Source of the DNA: Flexivirga aerilata
GTDB taxonomy: Bacteria > Actinomycetota > Actinomycetes > Actinomycetales > Dermatophilaceae
DNA length: 64,000 nucleotides
Direction of reading: 5' to 3'
Assembly: GCF_013002715.1 (NCBI RefSeq)
Contig: NZ_JABENB010000001.1
Coordinates: 806,001-870,000, forward strand
Within the stretch, counting starts at the first letter, position 1, and every line of letters begins with the position of its first letter. The translations under genes and the position numbers were made by a program. Below the pieces are notes generated by a model. The model ran no database searches. It had not been told where the DNA came from and saw nothing but the letters and a program-made list of their open reading frames with translations. Shown here piece after piece: positions 53,558 to 62,768 of the stretch.

Positions 53558-55988
53558 CGGTGGTGCTTTCGGTCGTTCGGGTCGGGCCGTCGGGCAGTTT
53601 GGCGACGCGCTCGCCGGCGTCGACGATCGCATCATCGCGTGCGGGCGAACCCGCGGGTGCGGGCGCCGACGCGGTGCGCGGGCCGCGGCGCAAGGCGCGG
53701 CGCAGCCCGAAGATCAGCACCAGCACCGCCAGCGCGCCGAGCACCCACATGATCCACCCCGACGTGGGCCGGACGTTGACGGTCAGCTCCGCGGGCGCGT
53801 CGGAGCTCGGCAGCGTGGTGCCCTGCGGGGTGCTGAGCAGTACGTCGATCGGGACGTTGCCGCTGCCGACCGCCTTGATCCCGAACTTCGCGGCGCCACG
53901 GGAGTTGGCGCGGATCTGGACCGTCGTCGACGGGCTCTCGACCTTCAGCTGGTACTTGCGGGGTTGCAGGGTCAGGGTCACGTCGTGGACGGCGCGGTTG
54001 AGGTCGTTGATGACCGTGACGGTCACGTCGCCGGAGTTGGCGAAGAAGTTGATCGTCGAGTCGCGCACCGACACCTTGTCGAGCAGTGCGGTCACGGCCA
54101 TGTCGCCGCGGTCGGCCACCGAGGTCGCCGCCGACGCGTTGCCGCGCCACCGGGTCGACCCGATCACGTCGAGCGCCCGGCGCCGGTCGTCCATCAGGGC
54201 GTTGCTGTCGACCAGGATCGACTGCAGGGCGGTGAGGCGCCGCCGCGCGTCCGGCAGGCCGTCGAGCAGCGCGGCGGTCGCGGCCGGTGCCTCCGGGCGC
54301 GGGTATGGCGGGCCGGGCCGCGGCGTGCCGAGCAGGGTCGTCACCGGCGCGGACCGCAGTGCCGTGGTCGTGTCCGATCCGGTGCGCAGGTTGACCCAGG
54401 GCGCGGCATTCATCGCGCGCACCTGCGCGGCCAGCACCTGGGGGTCCGCGCCGCCGGTGCGGGGCGCGAGCAGCGCCAGCGAGCGCGCGGTGCCGGGCGA
54501 CTGCTGGTAGGTGGCCATCAGCTCGGCGAGCAGCAGGTTGGCCTGCTGCCCGGCGGAGCTCGACGGGGTGCCGAACGTCGCGGAGAGACTCTCGTCATAC
54601 GCGAGGACGCCGGAGGTGCCGGCGACGCGCGCGGTCGCCGACGGCTGGTCGCGGACGGGCAGGGCCCGTGACGGCAACAGCGCGATCGGGGCTGCCTTGT
54701 CGGTGCCGGAGAGCTTGCGGGCGGCGGCGGTCACCGCGGCGCCCGGCACGGTGCCGACCGGTGCGAGCACCCGCTGCGTGCTTACCCCGCGCAGGTCGGT
54801 GAGTATGCCGCGGGACAGGTCGCGGGTGGCGAGGGCCTGCCCGGCCGAGCCGGCCGTGCGCAGTGCGCCGAGGTCGGGGTCGTCCCACGGCAGCCACCAG
54901 ACCGACTGGGCGGAGTCCAGGCCGGTGAGCCGCTGCTTCAGGCCGGCGACCAGGCCGTCGACGCTGTCGGTCGAGGCGGGCGGCGCGGAGCTGCTGGACG
55001 CACTCGACGGGCTCGACGAGCTGGACGAGCCGGACGAACTCGGCGAACCGGACGAACCCGATGCATTCGAGGAGTCGGAGGCGGCGGGCCCCGTGCTGGT
55101 CGCCGCGCCCGAGGACGTCGGCCGCGGTGACTCGGTCGCGCTGGGCGCCGCGGACGACGAGGCGCTCGGGGCCGGGGTGTTCGGGGTCGGAGTGCTCGGC
55201 GGCGCCGTGGTGGCGGCCGGGACGTTGTCGTCGGCGCCGACCGGCGGGTCGACGACCTCGGGGTCGATCGCCCAGGTGACCGGCAGACCGGCGAACGCGT
55301 CGAGGGTCTGCTGGATGCGCGAGTCCGGCCCGATCGCGCGCCGCCACGCGGCGACCCGGTCACCACCGCTCGGGCCGTAGAGCGCCGGGTCGGCCGGCAG
55401 TGTCAGCGGCACGACCACGCTCACCTGCAGCGGGGCGGTGACGGCGCCGTTGCGAAACTCCAGGGTGGTGCGGGTGGTGCCGCGCACCGCCGAGCCGGAC
55501 TGCGCCGCGTCGTCGGTGACCGCGACCGTCATCGGCAGTGAGGCGAGTCCGTAGCTGAAGCGCAGGCGTTCGGCGGGGATGGTCACGCTGAAGGTGACGG
55601 TCTGGCCGGCCGCGATGGCGGCGGGCTGCCCGGACGCGACCTGTGCCGTCGCGATGCGGCTGCGCCCCTCGCTCCACGCGTCGACCTCGGCATGGGTGTC
55701 GAGCAGCTGATCGGCGAGCGACACCCGCACCACCGGCTGCTGGATGTCGCTCCCGCCGGTGTTGGTGATCGAGCCGGAGACGGTCACCGGGCTGTTGCGG
55801 GCGGCGACGACGGGGTCATTCGCGGCGAGCCGGATGTCGGCCGAGGTGGAGAGGTCGGTCGCCGCGTGCGCGGCTCCCGGCATACCGAAGGGGAGAAGGA
55901 CGAGCAGTGCCGTCAGGACGACGGCGAGCAGGTGGCTACGCAGTGCCGGCGAGATGCTGCCATGCGGTCTGGACGATGCGGCGCTCAT
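53550..55988 (-). CDS. DUF6049 secreted membrane-anchored protein
   Basis: 812 aa (Rv3909-like). A signal peptide (LLAVVLTALLVLLPFGMPGAAHA) starts a large extracytoplasmic region: an Ig-like beta domain, a Ser/Pro/Ala low-complexity insert (about residues 215-330, SSGSPSSSGSSSSSSPSS), a long alpha/beta domain and a C-terminal beta domain, ending with one membrane helix (WIMWVLGALAVLVLIFGL) and a basic tail. Function is unknown; constant linkage to murJ suggests an envelope-assembly role. It overlaps murJ by 8 bases and the NUDIX gene by 53 bases. Confidence 0.88.
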   Translation of the reverse strand: MSAASSRPHGSISPALRSHLLAVVLTALLVLLPFGMPGAAHAATDLSTSADIRLAANDPVVAARNSPVTVSGSITNTGGSDIQQPVVRVSLADQLLDTHAEVDAWSEGRSRIATAQVASGQPAAIAAGQTVTFSVTIPAERLRFSYGLASLPMTVAVTDDAAQSGSAVRGTTRTTLEFRNGAVTAPLQVSVVVPLTLPADPALYGPSGGDRVAAWRRAIGPDSRIQQTLDAFAGLPVTWAIDPEVVDPPVGADDNVPAATTAPPSTPTPNTPAPSASSSAAPSATESPRPTSSGAATSTGPAASDSSNASGSSGSPSSSGSSSSSSPSSASSSSAPPASTDSVDGLVAGLKQRLTGLDSAQSVWWLPWDDPDLGALRTAGSAGQALATRDLSRGILTDLRGVSTQRVLAPVGTVPGAAVTAAARKLSGTDKAAPIALLPSRALPVRDQPSATARVAGTSGVLAYDESLSATFGTPSSSAGQQANLLLAELMATYQQSPGTARSLALLAPRTGGADPQVLAAQVRAMNAAPWVNLRTGSDTTTALRSAPVTTLLGTPRPGPPYPRPEAPAATAALLDGLPDARRRLTALQSILVDSNALMDDRRRALDVIGSTRWRGNASAATSVADRGDMAVTALLDKVSVRDSTINFFANSGDVTVTVINDLNRAVHDVTLTLQPRKYQLKVESPSTTVQIRANSRGAAKFGIKAVGSGNVPIDVLLSTPQGTTLPSSDAPAELTVNVRPTSGWIMWVLGALAVLVLIFGLRRALRRGPRTASAPAPAGSPARDDAIVDAGERVAKLPDGPTRTTESTTDD

Positions 55989-56421
55989 TGGGGAAGGTCA
56001 GCCTGCGCTGCACCCGGTCGAGCCGGAACCAGCGCGCGTCGACGGCCTCGTGATCGGGGTCGCCGTCGATGCTGATCTCGCCACCGAGTGCCTCCAGCAT
56101 GTAGTGATGCACCCGCTTGTGGATGCGGAACTGCGGGGTGCTGAACCAATAGTCGATCGTGCCCAGCGTGAGCAGGGCACGTCCGATGATGCCTGTTTCT
56201 TCTCTGACTTCACGCACCGCGGTCTCGACCAGCGTTTCGCCGGGCTCCACGTGACCCTTCGGCAGGCACCACTCCAGCCGGCCGGCCCGGTTGTGCCGCG
56301 CGATGAGGGCGATCCAGCCGTAACCGCCCGCGACGTCGATGATCACGCCGCCCGCCGACGTCTCCTCCACGGCCGGCAGCCGTCGCACGGGGCGACCGGC
56401 GCGGGGGGTGTGGAGCGTCAT
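55936..56421 (-). CDS. NUDIX hydrolase (MutT4-like)
   Basis: 161 aa. The Nudix box is complete: GHVEPGETLVETAVREVREETGI (Gx5Ex7REUxEExGU; residues about 55-77). The substrate is not predictable from sequence; the syntenic mycobacterial protein is MutT4 (Rv3908). It overlaps the 5' end of the DUF6049 gene by 53 bases, so the two are probably coupled, and it is divergent from pcnA. Confidence 0.92.
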   Translation of the reverse strand: MTLHTPRAGRPVRRLPAVEETSAGGVIIDVAGGYGWIALIARHNRAGRLEWCLPKGHVEPGETLVETAVREVREETGIIGRALLTLGTIDYWFSTPQFRIHKRVHHYMLEALGGEISIDGDPDHEAVDARWFRLDRVQRRLTFPNERRIVQTAWQHLAGTA

Positions 56422-56493
56422 TCGAACACTGTAAACCGCTCTTGCTGTCACGCCGTCCGGTTCGGCCGATTCGCTGACCTACCCTTGACTCTC

Positions 56494-57990
56494 GTGCCCA
56501 TGTCCGACCCCACCACTCCCACCGCCTCGTATGACGCGCTGCGCCGGCGCGCCGTCAGCCGGCTCGCGCCGTCCCTGCCCCTGCTGCAGGAGCTCGGCGA
56601 CCTGTTCGCCGGCGCCGGTCACGAGCTCGCACTCGTCGGCGGACCGGTGCGGGACGCGTTCCTCGGGCGCAGCTCGCACGACCTGGACCTGACCACCTCC
56701 GCCACCCCGGAGCAGACCGAGGCGCTCCTCGCGCCCTGGGCGTCGGCGACCTGGGACATCGGGCGCGACTTCGGCACGATCGGCGCGCGCAAGGGCACCG
56801 ACATCGTCGAGGTCACCACCTACCGCTCCGACGTCTACGACCGCAAGTCCCGCAAACCCGTCGTCGCCTTCGGCGAGTCGCTCGAGGACGACCTGGTGCG
56901 CCGCGACTTCACCGTCAACGCGATGGCGCTGCGGCTGCCGACGCTGGACTTCGTCGACCCGTATGGCGGGATCGCCGCGCTCGCGGCCCGCACGCTGATG
57001 ACACCGTCGGCGCCCGAGGTGTCCTTCGGCGACGACCCGTTGCGGATGATGCGGGCCGCGCGGTTCGCCGCGCAGCTCGGCTTCGACGTGGACCCGCGGG
57101 TGCGGGCCGCGATGAGCGAGCTCGCCGGCTCGATCGAGATGATCTCCGCCGAGCGGGTGCGCGACGAGCTGGTGAAGCTGCTGCTCTCGCCGGACCCGCG
57201 GGCCGGGCTCACGCTGCTGGTCGACACCGGCATCGCCGACCACGTCCTGCCCGAGCTGCCGGCGCTGCGCCTGGAGGTCGACGAACACCACCGGCACAAG
57301 GACGTCTACGAGCACTCGCTGACCGTGCTGGAGCAGGCGGTGGCGCTGGAGGGGCCGCGGGTCGTGCCCGGGCTCGACGAGCCCGAGACCGTCGGCGGGC
57401 CGGACCTGGTGCTGCGGCTCGCCGCGCTGCTGCACGACGTCGGCAAGCCGGCCACCCGCCGTTTCGAGTCCGGCGGCGGCGTCTCCTTCCACCACCACGA
57501 GATGGTCGGTGCCAAGCTCGCCCGAAAACGACTGCGGGCGTTGCGTTTCGACAAGGCCACGATCAACGACGTGTCCCGGCTGACTGAGCTCCACCTGCGC
57601 TTCCACGGGTATGGCGACGCCCAATGGACCGACTCCGCGGTCCGGCGCTACATCACCGACGCCGGCCCGCTGCTGTCCCGGCTGCACCTGCTGACCCGCA
57701 GCGACTGCACCACCCGCAATCGCCGCAAGGCTGCGGCGCTGGCTGCGTCATACGACGGGCTGGAGGGGCGCATCGCCGCGCTGCGCGCGCAGGAGGAGCT
57801 GGACGCGGTGCGGCCCGAGCTCGACGGCAACCAGATCGCGCAGGTCCTGCAGATCAAGCCCGGCCCGGTGCTCGGCCGTGCCTACAAGCACCTGCTCGCC
57901 TACCGGCTCGACCAGGGCCCGGTCGGGCAGGAGGCGGCGCGCGCGGAGCTGCTGCGCTGGTGGGGCGAGCAGCCGGAGTCGAACGCCTGA
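56494..57990 (+). CDS. pcnA: CCA tRNA nucleotidyltransferase
   Basis: 498 aa from a GTG with TACCCT 8 nt upstream (leaderless type); an ATG two codons later is an alternative. The nucleotidyltransferase head has ELALVGGPVRDAFLGRSSHDLDLTTSA with the catalytic DxD, then RRDFTVNAMAL and the GDDPLRMMRAARFAAQLGF block. A C-terminal HD domain follows (LAALLHDVGKPATR). It adds or repairs the CCA end of tRNAs, and neither tRNA gene in this window encodes CCA. Adjacent order with NUDIX-DUF6049-murJ is conserved in Actinomycetes. Confidence 0.96.
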   Translation: MPMSDPTTPTASYDALRRRAVSRLAPSLPLLQELGDLFAGAGHELALVGGPVRDAFLGRSSHDLDLTTSATPEQTEALLAPWASATWDIGRDFGTIGARKGTDIVEVTTYRSDVYDRKSRKPVVAFGESLEDDLVRRDFTVNAMALRLPTLDFVDPYGGIAALAARTLMTPSAPEVSFGDDPLRMMRAARFAAQLGFDVDPRVRAAMSELAGSIEMISAERVRDELVKLLLSPDPRAGLTLLVDTGIADHVLPELPALRLEVDEHHRHKDVYEHSLTVLEQAVALEGPRVVPGLDEPETVGGPDLVLRLAALLHDVGKPATRRFESGGGVSFHHHEMVGAKLARKRLRALRFDKATINDVSRLTELHLRFHGYGDAQWTDSAVRRYITDAGPLLSRLHLLTRSDCTTRNRRKAAALAASYDGLEGRIAALRAQEELDAVRPELDGNQIAQVLQIKPGPVLGRAYKHLLAYRLDQGPVGQEAARAELLRWWGEQPESNA

Positions 57991-58053
57991 CGTCCGCCGC
58001 CCGGACCGCCGGTGAAAAATCTTGCCAACTCTTTGCCTGTGGAAACGTATATC

Positions 58054-58083
58054 CACCTGCCAGGCGTGTCAGGTTGGCAGGTG
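58054..58083. promoter_or_regulatory. Inverted repeat upstream of MFS transporter B
   Basis: CACCTGCCA (58054-58062) and TGGCAGGTG (58075-58083) form perfect 9-bp arms 12 bp apart; a further ttgccaac lies at 58022 and gtgga/tccac at 58040-58055. Likely an operator; the regulator could be one of the winged-helix proteins, which is untested. Confidence 0.5.
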
Positions 58084-58137
58084 TGAGCCGGGTGCGACCG
58101 GCCCCGCACTGTCGTCTGCACGGAGGATCACCGCCAC

Positions 58138-59382
58138 ATGAGCGCTGACGCGCCAATTCGCTGGACCCCGCGTCAGGTCATGCGTGTCGGATCCTTCCGG
58201 CTGTTGCTCGTCGTGAGCTTCCTCGACGTCTGCGCCGACGCCATGTGGCTGGTCACGCTCGGCTGGGTCGCCGCGTCCGCGCCCAACAGTTTCGTCACCG
58301 GCCTGATCCTCGCCGCCGCGGCGATCCCGCAGCTGGCGTTCGTGCTGATCGGCGGGCTGCACACCGACAAGTACGGCGCAGGCACCATCGCCCGGCGCAC
58401 CACCCCGATCCGGCTCGCGCTCTTCCTGCTCTGGGCCGGGGTCGCGGTGGTCACGCTCGGCCCGTCGCGGCTGGTCGGCGTGCTCGTCGTCTCGCTGCTG
58501 ATCGGTGCGGTCGCCGGCTTCCACGACTCGGCGATGGAGACCTACCCGACCGAGTTCCTGGTGCCCAAGGCACGCGGCACCGCGGTCACGGTCGAGCGGA
58601 TCGTGCTGCGCGCGGCGCAGGCGGCCGGCGGTTTCCTCGGCGGTCTGCTGCTCGGCAGCGGCGGCGTCTCCGCCCCGGCGCTCGGCGCGGCGGCCCTGCT
58701 CGCGGTGGCGCTCTTCACCCTCACCGTGCTGCGCCGGCGGCCGACCATCGTCGAGGAGCCCGAGCCCGACGAGGAGCCGGTCCAGCTCACGGTCCGGGCC
58801 GGCGTCGACTTCGTCGTGCGGCACCCGGTGCTGTCCAACACGATCTCGGTGCAGGGCGTGGTCAACCTGGTCACCGGCGGCGCCCTCATCGCACTGCTGC
58901 CGATCAAGGCGCAGCGCATGGGGTGGGGCGCGCAGGACTACGGCTCCGCCTTCGGCGCCTACGGGCTCGGCATCACCGTCGGCACGGTCATCTCGCTCAC
59001 GCTCACCGGCCTCACGACCCGGGCCCGCACCCTCCTCGGGGTCGCGATGTCGGTGGTCGCCTGCCTCGCCGTGGTGATCATCGGCCTCGCGGACACCCCC
59101 GGCGTCGCGACGGCCGCGGTCTTCCTGATGGGCCTGGCGCTCGGGCCGGTCGGGCCGATGCTCACCGGCTACGCCCGGGAGAAGACACCGACCCAGCTCG
59201 TCGGCCGCGTCATGGCGATCCTCGGGCTGGTGACCGCCGGCCTGGAGCCGATCGGGTCACTGCTCGCCGGTGTGCTCGCCGGCGTGTTCACCGTCGACCA
59301 GGCGGCGCTCGGCCTCGGCGGGGTCGGCGCGGTGGCCTGTGCGGTCGGGGCGCTGCGGCTGCTGCCGCTGCGGGACTACTAG
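58138..59382 (+). CDS. MFS transporter B
   Basis: 414 aa with GGAGG upstream of the ATG. It is clearly a paralogue of MFS transporter A: FLDVCADAMWLVTLGWVA, GAVAGFHDSAMETYPTEFL and MGLALGPVGPMLTGYAREKTP are the shared blocks. Twelve helices, no large soluble domain. Substrate unknown, probably export. It lies alone between pcnA and the F420-type gene, away from regulator B, to which it may still respond. Confidence 0.9.
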   Translation: MSADAPIRWTPRQVMRVGSFRLLLVVSFLDVCADAMWLVTLGWVAASAPNSFVTGLILAAAAIPQLAFVLIGGLHTDKYGAGTIARRTTPIRLALFLLWAGVAVVTLGPSRLVGVLVVSLLIGAVAGFHDSAMETYPTEFLVPKARGTAVTVERIVLRAAQAAGGFLGGLLLGSGGVSAPALGAAALLAVALFTLTVLRRRPTIVEEPEPDEEPVQLTVRAGVDFVVRHPVLSNTISVQGVVNLVTGGALIALLPIKAQRMGWGAQDYGSAFGAYGLGITVGTVISLTLTGLTTRARTLLGVAMSVVACLAVVIIGLADTPGVATAAVFLMGLALGPVGPMLTGYAREKTPTQLVGRVMAILGLVTAGLEPIGSLLAGVLAGVFTVDQAALGLGGVGAVACAVGALRLLPLRDY

Positions 59383-59403
59383 CCCCGGTGTCCCGGCGGC
59401 CGG

Positions 59404-59847
59404 TCAGCGCGGGGTGAGCTCGACGATCGGGATCGTGCGGTCGGTCCGGCGCTGATAGGCGGTGTAGCGGTCGGCGTTGACCTTGTTGACGATGTCCCAC
59501 CGGCGGGCGTAGTCGGGGTCGTCGGGCAGGGTCGCGCGGGCGTGCACCGGGATCCGCCGGCGGCCGACCTGCAGCTCGACCTCGGGGTCGGCCTTGAGGT
59601 TGGCGAGCCAGCCGGGAGCCCTGCGGGATCCGCCGTTGGAGGCGACCACCAGGTATGCCGCGCCGTCACGCCCATACGTGAGCGCGTTGGTGCGGGCCTT
59701 GCCGGTCTTGGCGCCGGTGGTGCGCAGCAGCAGCGTCGGGTTGCCGAAGAGCAGCTTGTGGCCGAGGGCGCCCCCGGACTTCTCGTAGATCCACTGGTGT
59801 GCCTGCAGCACCTTGCGGCCGATCTGCTCCACGCGCGAAGAAGCCAT
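59404..59847 (-). CDS. Deazaflavin (F420)-dependent nitroreductase family protein
   Basis: 147 aa, the size of single-domain FDORs such as Ddn. Family motifs: LLLRTTGAKTGKARTNALTYGRDG near residues 37-60, YLVVASNGGSRRAPGWLANLKADPEVELQVG split around 65-95, and a C-terminal RRWDIVNKVNADRYTAYQRRT. It should bind F420H2 and reduce an unknown substrate. It sits 20 nt upstream of the dxs stop on the same strand, after the hopanoid operon. Confidence 0.93.
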   Translation of the reverse strand: MASSRVEQIGRKVLQAHQWIYEKSGGALGHKLLFGNPTLLLRTTGAKTGKARTNALTYGRDGAAYLVVASNGGSRRAPGWLANLKADPEVELQVGRRRIPVHARATLPDDPDYARRWDIVNKVNADRYTAYQRRTDRTIPIVELTPR

Positions 59848-59867
59848 GACCGCACCGTAGGTGCCAA

Positions 59868-61757
59868 CTACATCTGTAGCAAGGGGTCCGGTAGCAGCGG
59901 ACGTTCCCCACCGTCAGGTGCTGACCAGTGCGCTCCGCGCCAGAGCGCATCGGTCACCGTGTGCAGCACGCCCTCGACATCGAGCCCGCAGGCGCGCAGC
60001 AGCTCGTCGCGCTCGCCGACCGGGAGGAAGTCCACCGGCAGCCCGAGTGGTATGACGCGAGTCCCGAGCCCGGCACGGTGTGCGGCGACCGACAGCGCCG
60101 CACCGAGCCCGCCGCCGATCGCGTTGTCCTCCAGGGTGATCACCAGGTCGTGCTCGGACACCAGGCTCATCAGGTCGGCGGTGATCGGGTGGGTCCAGCG
60201 CGGATCGACGACGGTCGCCGGGACGCCGAGCTCTGCCAGGCGCGCCGCGGCGGCGACCGCGACGGTCGCCATCGGGCCACTGGAGACGAGCAGCACCTGG
60301 GAGTGCAACCGCCGCGGGGTGAGGACGTCCAGCGACCCGACCCGGCTGTGCAACGGGACGGGCGCCGGGGCCGACCCCTTCGGGTAACGCAGCACGGTCG
60401 GCCCGGACTCGTGCGCGAGTGCCTCGCGCAGCAGCTCGCGCAGGCGCACCGCGTCGCGCGGTGCGGCGAGCCGCAGACCGGGCACGCCCTGCAGCAGGCT
60501 GACGTCCCACATGCCGTGGTGGGACGGGCCGTCCGGCCCCGTGACTCCGGCCCGGTCCAGCACGAAAGTCACTGGCAGCCGGTGCAATCCGACGTCCATC
60601 AGCACCTGGTCGAACGCGCGGCCGAGGAAGGTCGAGTAGACCGCGACCACCGGGTGCAGGCCGACGCTCGCCAGTCCGGCGGCGCAGGTGACCGCGTGCT
60701 GCTCGGCGATGCCGACATCGACCAGCCGGTGCGGAAAGCGGTCGCCGAACGCGCCGAGGCCGGCGGGCAGGCGCATGGCCGCGGTGAGCGCCACGACATC
60801 GGCACGCTCCTCGCCGATCGCGACGAGCTCGTCGCCGAAGACGTCGGTCCAGGCCTGCTTCGGGGCAGGAGGTGGATCACCAGTAACCGCAGTCGGTTTC
60901 GGCGCCGGGCTGACCGTGTGCATGCGGTCGGCCGGGTCCTGCTCGGCGGGTGCATAGCCGTTGCCCTTGCTGGTCACGACGTGCACCACGACCGGCCCGT
61001 GAGCGTCGTGTGCCCTGCGGAGGGCGGTGTCCAGCGCCCTCAGGTCGTGACCGTCCACCGGCCCGACGTAGCCGAAACCGAGGATTCGCAACAGATTCGG
61101 GGCACTGCCGTCCGCGTCGCCGGCTGTGTTGCCATCCGTGCTGTGGTCCGTGTTGCCGGCCGCGTCCTGACGCAGGGCGGTCAGGTGGGCGTGCAGCGCG
61201 CCGACGGTCTCGTCATACGACCGGCCGTTGTCGTTGAGGACGATCACGACCCGCCGGCGCGCGGCACCGATATTGTTGAGCGCCTCCCACGCCATGCCGC
61301 CGGTGAGTGCGCCGTCGCCGACGACCGCCACCGTGTGCCGGCGCTGACCGGTCAGCTCCAGCCCGCGGGCGAGACCGTCGGCATAGGACAAAGCCGTTGA
61401 GGCGTGGGAGTTTTCGACCAGATCGTGGGGGCTCTCCGCCCGGCACGGGTAGCCGGACAGGCCGCCTGCCGTGCGCAGCGTCCCGAGCCGGTCGGCGCGC
61501 CCTGTGAGCATCTTGTGGACGTAGCTCTGGTGGCCGGTGTCCCAGACGATGCGGTCGCGCGGGGCGTCGAACACCCGGTGCAGGGCGATCGTGAGCTCGA
61601 CGACTCCGAGGTTGGGGCCGAGGTGGCCGCCGGTGCGGGAGACCACGTCGATGAGGCGCCGCCGGATCTGGGCCGCGAGCTCGGGCAGTGCCGCCGGTGG
61701 GAGCGCCTTGACGTCGGCCGGACCCGCGATCCGGCCGAGCAGATCCGGCGCCGACAT
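59868..61757 (-). CDS. dxs: 1-deoxy-D-xylulose-5-phosphate synthase
   Basis: 629 aa from an ATG overlapping the hpnH stop (TGATG). Thiamine-diphosphate binding GDGALTGGMAWEALN with downstream NDN, the SRTGGHLGPNLGVVELT start, and the transketolase-like DVGIAEQHAVTCAAGLA with catalytic Glu-His. It makes the first MEP-pathway intermediate. Linkage to hpnH and an ispH fusion suggests a second, hopanoid-dedicated dxs copy rather than the housekeeping one. Confidence 0.95.
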   Translation of the reverse strand: MSAPDLLGRIAGPADVKALPPAALPELAAQIRRRLIDVVSRTGGHLGPNLGVVELTIALHRVFDAPRDRIVWDTGHQSYVHKMLTGRADRLGTLRTAGGLSGYPCRAESPHDLVENSHASTALSYADGLARGLELTGQRRHTVAVVGDGALTGGMAWEALNNIGAARRRVVIVLNDNGRSYDETVGALHAHLTALRQDAAGNTDHSTDGNTAGDADGSAPNLLRILGFGYVGPVDGHDLRALDTALRRAHDAHGPVVVHVVTSKGNGYAPAEQDPADRMHTVSPAPKPTAVTGDPPPAPKQAWTDVFGDELVAIGEERADVVALTAAMRLPAGLGAFGDRFPHRLVDVGIAEQHAVTCAAGLASVGLHPVVAVYSTFLGRAFDQVLMDVGLHRLPVTFVLDRAGVTGPDGPSHHGMWDVSLLQGVPGLRLAAPRDAVRLRELLREALAHESGPTVLRYPKGSAPAPVPLHSRVGSLDVLTPRRLHSQVLLVSSGPMATVAVAAAARLAELGVPATVVDPRWTHPITADLMSLVSEHDLVITLEDNAIGGGLGAALSVAAHRAGLGTRVIPLGLPVDFLPVGERDELLRACGLDVEGVLHTVTDALWRGAHWSAPDGGERPLLPDPLLQM

Positions 61758-62761
61758 CAGGCCACCGCCGCCCGGATGGTCTGTTTCAGCGAATCCATCG
61801 TCGCCAGAACGGCGGTCGGCTCGTAACCGCAGTGCGCCATACAGTTGGCGCAGCGGTCGTCCTTGCCCCGGCCGAAGGCCTCCCAGTCGGTGTCCTCGAT
61901 CAGCTCCTGGTAGGTCGACACGTAGCCGTCGTCGAGCAGATAGCAGGGTCGCTGCCACCCCTTGAGGCTGTATGACGGGATCGCCCACGGCGTGCACTCG
62001 TAGTCGACCTTGCCCTCGAGGAAGTCGAGGAACAGCGGCGAGTGGTTGAGCCGCCACTTGGCCCGGCGGCCGTCGCCGAACGCCTTCGCAAAGAGAGCGC
62101 GGGTCTCCTCGACGCCGAGGAAGCCCTTCTGGTCGGGCGCCTTCCAATAGGCGTAACCGGGGGCGATCTGCATGTTGTCGACCTTGATCTCGTCGTTGAG
62201 GTAGTCGAGCACGTCGATCACATCCTGCGGCGAATCACTGTTGAACACAGTGGTGTTCGTCATCACCCGGAAGCCGCGCGACTGCACCAGCTTGATCGCG
62301 TCGATCGCGGCCTCGAAGCCGCCCTCCTTGCTGACCGACGCGTCGTGGCGTTCCTTCATCCCGTCGACGTGCACCATCCAGGCGAAGTTGCGGTGCGGGG
62401 TGAACTTGTCGATGTGCCGGGCCATCAGCAACGCATTGGTGCACAGGAAGACGATCTTCTTGCGGTGCAGCAACTCCCGCACGATCTCGTGGATCTGCGG
62501 GTGCATCAACGGTTCCCCGCCGGCGATCGAGACCATCGGCGCACCGCACTCCTCGATCGCGGCGACCGCCTGCTCGACCGGCATGCGCTGCTTGAGCATG
62601 GCGGCCGGCTCCTGGATCTTGCCGCAGCCGGTGCACTTGAGGTTGCACGCGAAGAGCGGTTCGAGCTCCACCAGCAACGGGAACTTGTCGCGCCGGGCGA
62701 TCTTCTGCTTCACGAGGTACTGACCGAGCCGAAGGGACTGGCGAAGTGGCATGTGCGGCAT
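61757..62761 (-). CDS. hpnH: Adenosyl-hopene transferase (radical SAM)
   Basis: 334 aa. The radical-SAM cluster is CNLKCTGCGK (CxxxCxxC, near residues 39-46), followed by GGEPLMHPQI, and a C-terminal cysteine group CANCMAHCGYEPT of the SPASM-like/HpnH type. It joins 5'-deoxyadenosine to diploptene to make adenosylhopane, the first C35 hopanoid. A squalene-hopene cyclase is not in the window and should lie beyond its end or elsewhere. Confidence 0.94.
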   Translation of the reverse strand: MPHMPLRQSLRLGQYLVKQKIARRDKFPLLVELEPLFACNLKCTGCGKIQEPAAMLKQRMPVEQAVAAIEECGAPMVSIAGGEPLMHPQIHEIVRELLHRKKIVFLCTNALLMARHIDKFTPHRNFAWMVHVDGMKERHDASVSKEGGFEAAIDAIKLVQSRGFRVMTNTTVFNSDSPQDVIDVLDYLNDEIKVDNMQIAPGYAYWKAPDQKGFLGVEETRALFAKAFGDGRRAKWRLNHSPLFLDFLEGKVDYECTPWAIPSYSLKGWQRPCYLLDDGYVSTYQELIEDTDWEAFGRGKDDRCANCMAHCGYEPTAVLATMDSLKQTIRAAVA

Positions 62762-62768
62762 GGGATCT

